From contig JAJJXM010000092.1 in the NCBI GenBank assembly GCA_024516155.1, forward strand, positions 1-64,000: DNA of 64,000 nt, written 5' to 3'. Numbering within the stretch: the stretch's first letter is position 1; every line of letters begins with the position of its first letter. The translations under genes were made by a program, and so were the position numbers. The notes under the pieces were generated by a model. It searched no databases. It was not told the origin of the DNA and saw only the letters and a list, made by a program, of their open reading frames with translations. This document shows positions 1 to 11,710 of this stretch, in pieces. The stretch comes from Pyronema omphalodes. Lineage: Eukaryota > Ascomycota > Pezizomycetes > Pezizales > Pyronemataceae.

Positions 1-1246
1 ATTGTGTTGTCACTACCATGCATGCTAAGGTGTCACGATCATAATACATTTTTGCTTACACGTTTTACCCTCGAGTTTCCATTGAAATTGGGACAATTTT
101 CGGTACAGTTACTGTTGCTTCAAGCAAAATCTGTCACTACCTTCTCGTTTTTTTCTTAAATAACGTTACACAGGGGTTACTTTCCCAGATCCCTTTTTAG
201 CGCTCAGAAAGTACCTGACAGAACCAGCAACAGGAAAATAGTGACCGGGCAAATAGTGGATGCATAAAGGCCACAGCTATATCACAACAGAGCGAAACCA
301 TTGATACAGAAAATCTGGCATAGTTTAGAGGTGAAAATATTTTGCATAGGGCAGTCTGTAGTAGTTTGGTTAAGGTACATGTGGCATAACCGGGATTCTA
401 CGCGGTAGGAATATAATCTTCACATTCAGTCGGCGGAATACATAAATAACTATTTCTCAGCGTTTCTGAGATTCTTCAGACTTCCTTCCTTTCAAAGTCA
501 GTATTATATATTACGGTACAAATCCCTAGCTAGCCTTAGCTTAAACGTTCCATGACGGATGCCGAAAACGAAGGGTGAGGAAGCCCAGAGCGGAGAGCGG
601 CGAGCCAGTATATAGACCATGAATTTCCAACCGATACCGAGCCGAACCCTAATGAATACAGAGGTAGGTACTTGTCTATACAATTCTATATACGTCCATG
701 CAGTTTATACCAAGTCATAGGAATATTCATTCCGGGAGTCCGGGGTTAATGAAAGTACCCATGCTACTTACATTCTCATTTATTACATCCACCATCTTTA
801 GAGTTACCATTATACATCTCTTAAGGAGTTCCGAGCAGCACAGACACCTATTCAACAACGACGCCGGGCCGATGAAATAGGTATTTCAAGACTCGATAGA
901 CTGTATCGCAGTTTTTGTGGATAAATTCTTCGGCTTCTCTTGGGCCTTTATTACGTGGATCTGGATCTAGATTCTGAAGCCACGTTGATGGAGCCAGCCA
1001 TGGTATCAATTTTGTCGACTACGATGGGTTCGCTAGCGGTATGACAGAATGTGTGTTGACTACAGTCTACGTACTACAACACCCGCACATACTTTGCTCC
1101 TTTCAAAGCATGGGGCCATAGACACGGGCACTGGGCGGTCGTTTATTCATCCACGGTCCACTGTATCTGTACGCCCATCACTGGCCGTTGGAATATTTGA
1201 ACTACATATATATACAGGCCCCCGATATTGGTAAAGGCATGTACAT
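1..1246. other. Intergenic, no gene recognised
   Basis: No reading frame here resembles a known family, and the short open frames lack supporting splice structure. The composition is ordinary AT-rich fungal intergenic DNA. The last ~200 bases may hold the promoter of the small gene that follows: there is a TATA-like stretch (tacatatatatacag) about 40-50 bases before its ATG. Confidence 0.5.
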
Positions 1247-1613
1247 ATGGACCGGACCTACGAAGTTTTTGTCTGCATCCTTGCTTTCAGTTCCATTGCA
1301 TTTTATATATATTCTAACGCAGCGCCGAAAAAAGCTGGCATACACGATGATCGCATCTCATATGTTTCAAACAACGAGGACAACCCATATGAAACAAGGG
1401 ACGGAAGTAATACTTTTAACCCAATTCATCAAAGAACTACGTACCGAATGAGGAAATCATTTAACTTCAAACCAAGAAGTATCTGACTCAGAGAAGAAAT
1501 CTGGAGGAGGAGGAGGAGGAGGGTTGAGCTTTGATGATATATCAACGGATGATAGATCTCGACGAAGATTTCGGTCCTTGAAGATTTCGCTACAGAGAAA
1601 AAATTCAGTATGA
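1247..1613 (+). CDS. Possible small single-pass membrane protein, two exons
   Basis: Not recognised as a known family. Exon 1 (1247-1406) opens with MDRTYEVFVCILAFSSIAFY, a short polar start followed by a hydrophobic stretch that would span a membrane once. A donor gtaata at 1407 and an acceptor after aaccaag at 1476 join two reading frames in phase. Exon 2 (1477-1613) encodes an acidic/serine stretch, a run of glycines from GGA codons, a basic RSRRRFRS segment and a TGA stop, giving 98 residues. The phase-compatible splice and the non-random look of both halves support a gene. The absence of a recognised family and the short length argue for caution; it could be chance. Confidence 0.4.
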
Positions 1614-1840
1614 TATATGTTTTAGATGATGTACAGGCATTTTCTTAGACACGATGGTCGAAATTTTCTGTAGGTATTTATCCGGAGATCATTTCATTCC
1701 GCTTCTTTGGAGTTTTTAATATACAGTGCTGCCGGTTTATGATTCCCACTTTCTTCCAACTTTCTTTCAACTTTTTTTTTTTGTTTTTTTGTTTTTTCAA
1801 CTGTTAAAAAAGGAAAAAGGAAAGAAATCTAAACTTAAAT

Positions 1841-2178
1841 ATTCTTATTCTTATTCTTATTCTTATTCTTATTCTTATTCTTATTCTTATTCTTATTCTT
1901 ATTCTTATTCTTATTCTTATTCTTATTCTTATTCTTATTCTTATTCTTATTCTTATTCTTATTCTTATTCTTATTCTTATTCTTATTCTTATTCTTATTC
2001 TTATTCTTATTCTTATTCTTATTCTTATTCTTATTCTTATTCTTATTCTTATTCTTATTCTTATTCTTATTCTTATTCTTATTCTTATTCTTATTCTTAT
2101 TCTTATTCTTATTCTTATTCTTATTCTTATTCTTATTCTTATTCTTATTCATATTCATATTCTTATTCTTATTCATAT
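1841..2178. repeat. TTCTTA hexanucleotide microsatellite, about 56 units
   Basis: An almost pure run of TTCTTA units with a few TTCATA variants near the 3' end. It generates Ser-Tyr repeats on one strand and Asn-Lys repeats on the other, which are artefacts of the period-6 sequence rather than proteins. A T-rich and then A/G-rich stretch leads into it. Confidence 0.95.
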
Positions 2179-2198
2179 TAATACCATACTCCCCTATC

Positions 2199-2330
2199 CC
2201 ATAACATCCATAACATCCATAACACTATCCTTGCTATCCCATGTCATCCCATCCATCCATAACATCCATAACATCCATAACATCCATAACATCCATAACA
2301 TCCATAACATCCATAACATCCATAACACTA
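2199..2330. repeat. CCATAACAT nine-base minisatellite
   Basis: About a dozen copies of the 9-mer ccataacat, interrupted once by ctatccttgctatcccatgt and then running uninterrupted from about 2256. It directly follows the TTCTTA array. Confidence 0.9.
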
Positions 2331-2640
2331 TCCCATCCATCCCATCCATACCATCCCATCCCATCCATAACACCATCCCATACCATTCATACCATCCATC
2401 CCATTCCATCCCATGTCATCCCATCCCCTCCATCCCCTCCATCCCCCCAATCCTCAATCCTCAATCCCATCCCATCCACCATCCCATCCCATCCCGAATC
2501 CCAAATCCTCAATCCCTAATCCTCAATCCCGAATCCTCAATCCCATCCCATCCCATCCCATCCCATCCCATCCCATGCCATCCCCTCCCATTCAAACAAT
2601 CCCATCACCATCCCCTGCCATCCTCAATCCTCAATCCTCA
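2331..2640. repeat. CCATC / CCTCAAT degenerate pentamer-rich minisatellite
   Basis: Imperfect repetition of ccatc, interspersed with blocks of cctcaatcc and cctaatcc. Open frames rich in Ile-Pro-Ser-His across it only reflect the repeat. Confidence 0.85.
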
Positions 2641-3363
2641 ATGCCGAATTTTTTTTTTTAGAATATTTAGAGCCAAAATCCCGAAAATCTTAATTGCCTG
2701 ACTGCTTAATGGCTTAATCTTTTGACTGCTTAATGGCTTAATTTCTTAATCTCTTAATTTCTCGATTTCTTAATCTCTTGACTGCTTAATTTCTCGATTC
2801 CTTAATTCCTAAAAATCCCACGGTCCCTAAAAATCCTAAAATTCCTATAATCACTACTCATAATTATTACAAAGACTTTCTTTCTTTCTTTCATATCCAA
2901 TCCTATCCCATACATCCGTCGAGTCCATACCTTAGCTAACCTACAATACCATCTTACAATCCGATAATCCGATAATTTCATTTTCCACATCAACAAAAAA
3001 AACCAATAAAAAATACCATAAAAAAAAAGAGGAGTAAACTAAAAAAGAGAAGTAAAAAAAAAAAAAACCAAGAAAACACACAACAAAAAGTGGAGATAAA
3101 AAGGTAAAAAAGGTAAAGGATAAAAAGATAAAAAAAAAATTATTATTGCAAGTCTTGCTTTTTCTTTAATCTTCCTTGATTCTTTTGTCTTGATTCTTTT
3201 ATTCATTCTTCTTGCAATCATGGCAATTCCATCCCACACGTTCAATCCCAGTCCTCCCGCTTATCCCCCCTCTTCCCTCCCTAACCCCACTACCCCCCAC
3301 CACCCTACCCCCTCCCTAACCCCACCCTACCCCCTACCCACCATCCCCGCCGCCAACAAATCA
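2641..3363. other. AT-rich intergenic DNA downstream of stu1
   Basis: It starts with short near-repeats of the form ttgactgcttaatggcttaat and cttaatttctcgattt (about 2690-2820), followed by A-rich and then CCCTACC-rich sequence up to the stu1 stop codon. No gene is seen. The segment probably contains the 3' UTR and polyadenylation region of stu1. Confidence 0.6.
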
Positions 3364-6300
3364 TCATAGCAACGGAGTACCCCTCTCATGAACGCCCCAT
3401 TCTCTCTCCTTAGTCGCAAAATAATAAGCCAACAAATTATAAGTATTAGTATGACCACCTTTCAGAATCTCATCCCAAAGTCTCTGATCATCATTAACTT
3501 TCTGATGTAATTCAATACACAGCGAAGCCGCTGCTTTTCTAATATCTGATACTGAGTGTTCCATTGACTATTATATTATGATGATTAGCTTTTGCTCCAA
3601 AACCCCGCAGTATCCCGATCATCCAGATAGGAAAAACATACCTTAACCGCCATTCCTCCTAACCTGTGTATTTGAGGCTCCAACATCTCCAAACTAGAAT
3701 GCCTTACAAGCGCCGCAAGACATCCCAAGGCCAACTCCTGACCCTGCTCATGTACATCACCCTCTAGGATATCAAGCACCGCCGAGATACCCTTAATAGG
3801 CGGTTCAATAGTGACAACATAATCCTCCGCTAGTTCTGGGATATCATATTTAAGCAAGATATCATCATGACTTTTCAAGCTAATGAACATTTGTAGCACC
3901 TCTTTTTCATGCCCGGAGAAGTATGGTGTGCATTTAGACAACAGTTGTTTGAAAACCAAGATTCCCTGCTGACGGGGATCATTACTTTCGGTGGCGATGT
4001 AGTCGCAAAGGGTTAGTAGGAGCTCGGAGAAGACGCGACCAGATTGCCAGATGTCGCGGGCTTCGCCACCTGAAGCCCCATTGGTTTCAGCTAAGGGAGT
4101 ACGAACACCGTGAGCCCGGACAAGACTGTTAAGCTTCCGGAATGCCTGGGTGTCCATATCCCTATTCTTAATCCTCTCTATTAAGCTGACAAGCAAGCGT
4201 GCGGAATCATCAGGGTTCTTAGGCAATCCAGGAGTTGCGACCTTGTTGTCCTTAGAAGACCAAGTCCTAACTGGGGTAGCTGGTGTGCGGTCATGTTTAC
4301 TAGAAGTTGCTACTGCACCATTCGAGTGGATGGAAGAAATGGGGTCATTGTAAATCTCGACACTGTTGGGGACGTCGGTGTTGATAGGAGGGGGGGGCTA
4401 TGGGAGCAGCGTCGGTCATGGCGATGTCTTCGGCGTTTTCGGAGGTGGTACCGCCGACGGCTGGGACCTCTCCGAGAACTTCAGCTACATGTGCAACCTT
4501 CTCCTCAGGAACGATAATATCGTCGTCGTCGGTAGATCCCCAGGCCTGGTGGAGTTCCTTGGAAATGGAACGATCAAAGGTGGCCAAGGTGGCAGAGAAT
4601 GTGGCGGGGTCAAGAAGTTGAAGGTTCTTTAATAGAGTAGCGAGGGCGCTGTAGGTAGGTGCCTTCGTGGTACTGAGCATCTGAATGAAGCGGTTGATTA
4701 GGCGCTTGTAGTTGTGCTTTTCGTGGAAGACTTCGTTTTTCACACCGGAGGCCGACTTTTCAACAAGCTCATTCATCCAAAGGATACAGCCGTGGATAAT
4801 AGTACGCTTCTCATTAGTCTTCAAAGAGACGGGAGAGATTTTCTTGGTGTTGACACCCGCTGAGGTCATACTATCGATTACCATCAAGAGAGTATCGGCA
4901 AATTCAACGTCGCTAAAGAGGGTCTTCAACATGGGGAGAGACTTTGAGCGGATTGGTAGAGCGTGCTGCTCATCGTCTCCCTCGGATAGAAGAATGACCT
5001 TGGGGATAATCTGTTCCAAAGGAACAAAGTCGGTCAATCGTACGAGAACCTCAGGAGCAACAAGGTGCTCAACGACCTCCGGCTGGGGGTCATTAAGAAG
5101 CTTTGCCAGAGTAGGAGCGAAGACATCGTTCGGTGGTAGCGATGGCATCTTACTTCCATCGTAGTTAGGAGGCGATCTTCCAGCAAGAATACAAGCAACT
5201 ACAACAATTCCCTCCACGCGAACCTTCCAGTCGGCATGGTTTAGCTGCTCCAAAACAGTCAACTTGCGGCTGCCAGCCAAAGGGCTTTGCTGACGACCTG
5301 GAGTCGTTGCGCGACCCATTCGCTGCATGGTTGGAGGAGAGAGAGGGGTAGTACCCCGGTCGGTTGAGCTTCTTCTAGATGACTGAGGTGCCAATCCAGG
5401 ACTGGCAGCACGGGCCTGAGCGACAGGCTTTTGGACTGGTGCTCTGCGAGCTGGAGCAGCCCTAAGACCCGATCCGGACTGTGAGCTAGGCGCAGAAGCT
5501 GGTAATGTGGGAGCTGCTGTTGTTACTGGTGATGCTGTCTGATCATTAACATCAGAGGAACTAAACTGAGACTTCAAATTGGACTTGCTCTTCTTCGAAG
5601 CAAGAATGGCATCTCTGAGAGAAGGACGGGCAGGTGCTGTGGCTGCACGTCCAATTGGTGCACGAGCAGAGGCGGCAGCTCCCTTGGCGGCGATTGTTAC
5701 ACCGGGGTTGGTCTTCTCTAGTAGCTTCCTTGAGCTACCATCGAGGCCCTCCAAAATACTACAAGACAGTTAGAATCTGCAGAATAGCTTCTAAAACAAT
5801 ATCACTCACGCATTGGCATGATCGGGCCAGATGGCTCCAACCTTCCAGTAGGTCGCTCTCATATTCTCTCTTACACCGGGGTTTGCGTCCGCAAGACCAC
5901 GCTTGACACACTTGACGATAAGATCGAGACCACCGGAATGCTCAATTTGAGCCTTATGATCCATGTGAGTCTCAAGAATGACGGTCAACCATCCTGCAGC
6001 ATAACTTCTGGGCTGGACATTCTTGTCTTGGCAAGCAAGATGAACGTGTTGTAATAGCTTCTGGTGGTAAGAAACGTTTGCGAAGATTGCCACTACAACT
6101 ACATTCGATAATTGTGATGTAATTTTCTTGGTGTTCGCGCACTGTTTAACCATGTTGACCAAAATAATTTCCACAAAAGGATCCAAGCCGGGTCCGGCAA
6201 TAATTGCAAGATCTTTAACGAGCTGACATCCTGTTGTTGAGAGGGTAGTTCTGAGGGAGTTGACTGTTTTCAAAATTCCATCGAGGAGTGCTTTTGTCTT

Positions 6301-7503
6301 GGTCAAAAATGTGACTTGGAAATCCCGGTAAGCATTTCCTCTGAGCAACCCCCGGATTTTGAGGACATGTTGTTCCCTCTTAATCCAGTTGTGTTCTGAC
6401 TCCTTGCCCTCGAAAGCTCCAACCATGTCGTCAAAAATATCCTCCAACTCCCGGTTGGTATTGACGTAGACTGGTTCAAGCTGTTCCAACTCCATTCCGG
6501 GGACACTGGAGATGAATGATGCCATACTGCCAGCTACACTTCCTCCGACACTCTTTGCTCCCGCCTTTGGTGCTGCCGCTGGTACATCGAGGTGACCACG
6601 ACCATCTTCGGACATGGTTGCAGGCTCTGCTTCACCTCCGGGGATTCCTAGTCTTTGCACAATGTAAGTGGCAATTCCCTTGCGGACTCCACGTTTTTGT
6701 AGTTCTCTCTTAAGATCCGATTTTGCGTGATCCGGGGCGTTGCTAAATGGAAAGTCAGCCATGACCAGCTTTCAACTTGACGCAAATCCTAATTTACCTG
6801 AACAGCTCAACCACCACCTCCTTTGCTGTGTCACGGACATGCTCGCTCGAGTCTTCCAAGATGCTCATTAGGTATGGTGTGTAGCTCTTGAACGAAAAGT
6901 TCGGGTATGACTTGTGGATCTCCGAGAGCCATCTGATTGACTCTTGCCTCACTCTGGGGTTCTTATTTGCAAAACCCTGTTCCTTGATGCACCTCTCGAC
7001 CTCCTGTGGTGCATGCTTGTAGAATGCGATAATTGTGCTGAGAGCAAGAGTCTTATTCCGTTCCTTCTGGTCGGCAAGCTTTTCGATGAGTAGCGGTAGT
7101 ACATTTGGGGCCTGAGAGCGAATTCGAGCAGGTTCCTGGAGCGAGATGCGACGAGTCAAGTGAGAAAGACACGACAACGCTTGCGCGGCGAGACTGCTGT
7201 TAGGGGACGCGATAGCAATGCGACAGGCGTCGAACAAAGGATTGATCGCTTCCGGCTATTTCGGAGACTGCATGAGTCCAGAGTTACAGTGCATGATTTG
7301 GATGCGGAGAATCCTACCTGGACTGACGGCTGGTGCTTAATTTGGGCTTTGATCGCAGCGAACTCTGAAATCTTGCGATCGACATCTGTATACCGCTGAG
7401 GCGTCAATGACCAGATTTCTTTGCTACTGATGGGATGATGCTACTCACCATGACCTCTCACGAGCTCAAGTAGGCCGTGTGCCTGCGCATCTGTCACAGA
7501 CAT
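3364..7503 (-). CDS. stu1: CLASP-family microtubule-associated protein Stu1 (frameshifted)
   Basis: CLASP proteins bind microtubules through TOG/HEAT repeats and keep spindle microtubules growing. Six exons: 7449-7503, 7318-7385, 6798-7255, 5810-6742, 3642-5758 and 3364-3567. Reading starts MSVTDAQAHGLLELVRGH; exon 3 is the first TOG domain. Exon 4 carries the CLASP N-terminal domain (REDIFDDMVGAFEGKESE-like block, then LLDGILKTVNSLRTTLSTTG), which decides Stu1 over Stu2/XMAP215. A Ser/Ala/Pro/Arg-rich basic linker (~510-650), a second TOG-like region and a C-terminal CLASP region follow. All joins are in phase except one: the run of 8 G at 4390-4397 has one base too many (7 would keep the frame, giving ~1,277 residues). 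As read, translation leaves the frame near residue 959 and stops at TGA 4345-4347 after 975 residues, losing the C-terminal CLASP region. A sequencing error in the homopolymer is the simplest cause. Confidence 0.93.
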
Positions 7504-8740
7504 TCTTTGTAGCGGTACAGCAAAATAGCTGGGGAGGGGGGTGTCGGGGTTGCGCGTTGTTCGAAGAGTGCTCGGTGGATGAGTGTTTCTGGGGGGTAAG
7601 TGGAAAGATTTTAACCTCCGCTCAGCTCTCGGACTCTGGAGGATGGTCTCCTTTGATTTGAGGTCTTATCGCGGAACGTGCGGGGGTACTGATTTGAAGT
7701 TGGGGTGAAGTGCTGTGATTGGTGGTTTGGGTGATGTGATGCTCACTGCGGCAGGGAGGGTGACAGCTCTCGGGTGGTGGTGGTGGTGATGGTGGTGGTG
7801 GTGGTGGTTGTGTAGCGAGGGGCGTCGTTGTCGGGATGTTTGAGGGAAGAGGAGGAGACAGGGACGAGGATGGATGACAATTTTGGGGAGTGCGACACAA
7901 GCGCAAAATAAACAAAGCCGCAGCTAGGGTATCTCGAACACAGCAGATGCTTCGAAGAGATTTGTAATGCACGGAACAGTTTTTAGGTGGGATTTAATAA
8001 ATGACAGTTTCGATGGCGAGGAATACAAGATGAGATGTGAAGATCTACCCAGTTTTATTCGTATTCATATCCGTGGCTCATCTCCTGGATGTTGGACATG
8101 AATTGGGCAACTGGGCAATTGGGCAAATGGGCAAACTCTGTCTGTCTCTCGTTGTCTCCTATTTTCCAGACGTCATTCTGAAAAGAGCGAAATGAAAATG
8201 GCATGGCAACGTCCGCTTGCGTCCGCATGACAGTAGCCAGAATGCCGGCGCAGGGCAACTCTCCTCCGCCGTTAAGAGAGTGAGCGAGAGTGAGTCGTGA
8301 GAAGTGTACAGTGCCCGACAGATGGTGGTTATTATACCAACTCCTTCTACTGATACATATACTGTCTTCACCTCATCTCCTCCCATCACCAAATTTCTTT
8401 ATGCCCCCTTCCCATCATTCGGCACTTCTTCACCTCATTCCCCATCTCGCCCCCTCGAATTTCCCTTTGTCTTTTGCACCACCCCCCACCGATGTCACCT
8501 GTACCTCTCTTTAGTGCACCCGGCGGCGTGGCTCGTCTGAGTTTGACATGGATGCATGGCGAAGGGAGCTATCCGTAAAGAGCTGGCTGGCAGCTTGCAA
8601 AGGGAGCCGGCGCGAGGTCGACAAGCTGAACGACGTAACGGCACGGTAGATAGAGAGTTTCATACCCACAGCGGTGCCTCACATCGATCTTCAACCGACC
8701 ATCTTCATCCATCCTCGATCCTCCATCTTTATCATCAACC
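7504..8740. other. Divergent promoter region between stu1 and the Mak32-like gene
   Basis: The two flanking genes are transcribed away from each other, so this 1.2 kb should contain both promoters. A GGT-rich run sits at about 7777-7810 and a long pyrimidine-rich stretch at about 8340-8520, the latter typical of fungal promoters. Proline-rich open frames here are by-products of these simple tracts. No gene is supported. Confidence 0.6.
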
Positions 8741-9958
8741 ATGACATCCCCGTACCATGGCGAAATTCACTTTACAACCCTGGGAATGTTCATAGTACCA
8801 TCACCATCTCGCTGATCCATCAACTTCTACCTGACTCCTACTCCAGATCGACGAGATTCACTATGGTCCCGACAGTGCGCGAAAGGTTGCAGTTGACATC
8901 ATCGGTGGTGGTGGAACATACGGTCCGTAACCTATCTCCACAATCCACATATTCATCCTATCCATCCCCATGGCAAACTAAATACTCTCCTAGGAGTCCT
9001 CGGAGCTCGTATCTTCTCACCCTCTCGTCCATCCGCCCTTTCCAAAACAGTCGGATGGATAGTCGACGCAGGTTCCGACTTCCCCGCTCCAGTCCTCTCC
9101 CTCCTCGAATCTCTCAACACGCATCTCGTCCTTCGTCACGACCCAACCCGTCTCACAACCCGCGGCTGGAACTCCTACGGAGAAAACGAAAACCGAGCTT
9201 TCAAATACCTTACCCCGAAGAAACGGCTTGATGTTAAAGACTTGGTTGAGAGTGGGCTTGAGGGAGCAAAGTGTGTGCACTTGATTTGTTCCCCGGTCCG
9301 TGCGATGGATTTGGTGGGGGAGCTGGCACAAGCACGGGCACGGGCAACGACCGGGAGCCAAAAAATTGTCTGGGAACCAGTTCCAGACCTCTGCACACCC
9401 GAGAATAAATTAGATATGTTCAAAGCCGCAAAGATGGTTGATGTTCTATCTCCAAACCACGATGAACTTTCCGCCTTCTGGTCTCCCTCCGAGATCCCTT
9501 CGGATGTTGAAAATGAGGTTGAATATCTCGTCCAGTTGCTTCTGGATAATGGAGTTGGAGAAAACGGTGAAGGATCAGTGGTAGTCAGGCTGGGGAAGAA
9601 TGGGTGTCTTGTAGCCAACCGAAAGTTGGGGATGGTTAGATTGCCGGCTTATTATGAAAGCACTGCCGATGGGGAGAATAATTTGAAAGTGGTGGATCCT
9701 ACAGGAGGTGGCAATACCTTCATTGGAGGCATGAGTGTTGGGCTGGTTAGAACGGGGGACATCCTCAAGGCAGCAGCGACGGGAAGTGTCGCCGCTGGTT
9801 TTGCCATTGAACAAATTGGCATGCCGGAGATGAAGGAAACCGATGGGGTGGAAACGTGGAATGGGGAGAGGGTTGTAGAGAGGTTGGAAAAGTATGTGAA
9901 GCGGGTTCAAGAGGCGGGAGTGAAACTGGAGGTATCACCAGAGGAGCTTGGCCTGTAG
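8741..9958 (+). CDS. mak32: PfkB/ribokinase-family protein, Mak32-like (copy A)
   Basis: Three exons (8741-8794, 8847-8922, 8994-9958), all in phase, give 364 residues, close to yeast Mak32 in length. PfkB proteins phosphorylate sugars or nucleosides; yeast Mak32 is linked to stability of L-A dsRNA virus particles, substrate unknown. Visible features are the N-terminal block with IIGGGGTYGVLGARIF, the central SPNHDELSAFW motif and the C-terminal PfkB signature DPTGGGNTFIGG near residue 290. In typical PfkB kinases this reads D-T-x-G-A-G-D and the last Asp is the catalytic base; here it is Asn, so sugar-kinase activity is doubtful. The second intron has a weak donor (gtccgt), chosen because it restores the conserved Gly and the frame. 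A paralogue with the same two intron positions lies tail-to-tail at 12380-13784. Confidence 0.87.
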
Positions 9959-10555
9959 TGAGAGAGCGTCCATATTCTCGAGGAGACCTATACGACTAGA
10001 CGAAACCACGGAGTAGAGGTGGATAGAGGTATCGTTAGAGGAGGTGATTAAAAGACAATGATAAATCGAACAAACAGAACCCGAAGCTCCTATATATCAA
10101 GCATACACAACGGCATTTAGATATTTTCTAAGAAGACAGATTAGAATAAATCTCGTTTTTCTGCTTCAGTATTTATCTACACTCGCTAATCATTAAGATA
10201 TACATATACCCTTTCAAAAGATCAGAATAGCCGTGGAGTCTTCACAAAGTCTTGTCAAAGTCCTGCCGAATTAGTGAAACTCATGCTCTTGATTGAGTAA
10301 TTGATTTATTGATTCCTAAGCATCAAGGAATTTCCCATGCGCATGAGCGTTTTCTATATAGGTAACCTTTAACCTTTAACCTCTAACTTCAGCTCATACT
10401 CAGTTGGCGATTGGCGGGCTTGGGGGCTTTCGAATTTTCGCATGGTTTTGTTTTTGTTTTTTTGATTTACTGTTACTGTTACTGTTACTGTTACTGTTAC
10501 TTTGTCATGGGGGGGGGGGGGGGTTTATTATTTGACAAAATTGATATTGAATATT

Positions 10556-10592
<37 letters not shown>

Positions 10593-11264
10593 GGGGGGGG
10601 GGGGGGGGGGAGGGGGTTCTAGGGATGCATACAACACGAGCGGTTCAAGACCGACGAGACTGAATTTCCACCTCGAGACGAGATGTCTCGAGACTTGCCA
10701 AGACTTGTACATTTCATACCCGACAAGGCAAAAATATGCGCCAACACATTAAAAAAATATAATCTTCCCTTCCCCGCCAATTCTTCTTCCAGGAAGAGTA
10801 ACAGTAACAATCAGCTTCATAGCAAAACTACATCAGCAGTACATATGTAAGTGCTGTTTATCAAAAGACGAAAATAGACCACCAGCTAGTCTAAGGATTA
10901 AAAGGTATTCTGAATTAAAAGAAGAAAGAGAAAGAGAAAGAGAAAGAGTATATATGGGCATTGGAATTTAGGGGCCAGGGCCGTGGCAAATGATATTTCT
11001 ACAGCGGTTGTAGTTTTAAGAAATTGTTTTTTTTTTCCTCGCTTAAAGTCTCGAGACTTATGAAACCAGAAAAAAAAAAAAAAAATCCCACAAGACAAAA
11101 GCGCTGTCTCATCTCGTATCGTATCGTATCGTATCGTATCGTGTACATCCCTATTCCAAGTCCCTTCCCGGCGTGATAACTCGAAGATTTTAAACGCCAG
11201 ATCAATCCCACGCAGTTGATCTCTACATCTCCACATCTCTACATCACCAATAGTTGGAAAATTT
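9959..11264. other. Intergenic, with extreme homopolymers
   Basis: It holds the probable 3' UTR of the upstream gene, a cluster of TTTAACC units (10366-10390) and simple repeats described separately. A gtatc pentamer run (gtatcgtatcgtatc) lies at about 11115-11145. No gene is supported; open frames in this stretch come from the simple repeats. Confidence 0.6.
10468..10610. repeat. TGTTAC microsatellite with G15, T35 and G19 homopolymers
   Basis: A short (TGTTAC)5 tract is followed by 15 G (10509-10523), then 35 consecutive T (10557-10591) joined directly to 19 G (10592-10610). Such long pure tracts mutate easily and are error-prone in sequencing, so their exact lengths are uncertain. Confidence 0.9.
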
Positions 11265-11267
11265 AAA

Positions 11268-11710
11268 CCCTATATCTATAAATATAAACCAACCTTCTAG
11301 GTCGAAGGCCTCCTTCTACCATTTGAGGATTTTAATCTATACCCCTCTGGATTTCTTTGGTGGTTTCGGGATGATCTTTAACACCGATATCTCAGGTGTC
11401 AGGAGTCAGCGCCGTCGCTTGAGTCCTACTTAAGCCGTGATCATTCGGTCCCTAGTAGAACATAGGATACTAGGATTGCTACCGGGTCCACTCGCCTGCT
11501 ATGAGCCCAGGAATTAAAATGCTGCGAAACTACAAATTCCTAGACCAGGTAACCCCGCCATAGCCTTAACCTCTTGGGGTTACCTACAGGGCCTGAATTT
11601 CTGGTTTCTAGTCGTACTCGTCTTTCAGTACCGGGTGGTTTTCCCCCTCGACACCCTGAGGAGAGTATCACATAGCAGATTTAAGGTACTGTATTTGGGC
11701 CCTGTAGCTG
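11268..11710 (+). ncRNA. Candidate structured RNA, identity unknown
   Basis: No open frame, but an unusually dense set of perfect or near-perfect stems in ~430 bases. Local stems: ACACC/GGTGT (about 11382-11400), AGGAGTCA-GCG with CGC-TTGAGTCCT (11400-11430), CCTAGTA/TACTAGG (11452-11475), AGGAATT/AATTCCT (11509-11543) and GGTAACCCC/GGGGTTACC (11549-11585). A long-range stem TACAGGGCC (11586-11594) with GGCCCTGTA (about 11698-11706) encloses CAGTACC/GGTACTG. GATGATC pairs with GATCATT by a G-U that only forms on the plus strand. A TATA-like ctataaatataaa lies at about 11275. I could not match it to RNase P, RNase MRP, SRP, U3 or telomerase RNA. It could instead be a DNA fold-back element. Confidence 0.4.

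Noticed and set aside
1726..2181. Long Ser-Tyr and Asn-Lys open frames
   Set aside because: They are translations of the TTCTTA microsatellite on its two strands, without codon bias or flanking gene structure.
7622..7972. Proline-rich minus-strand open frame
   Set aside because: It arises from a GGT-rich simple tract in the promoter region and has no family resemblance.
11268..11710. Assignment to RNase P, RNase MRP, SRP, U3 or an rRNA fragment
   Set aside because: I compared the remembered conserved boxes of these RNAs by eye and found no convincing set in the right order, so the segment is left unnamed.
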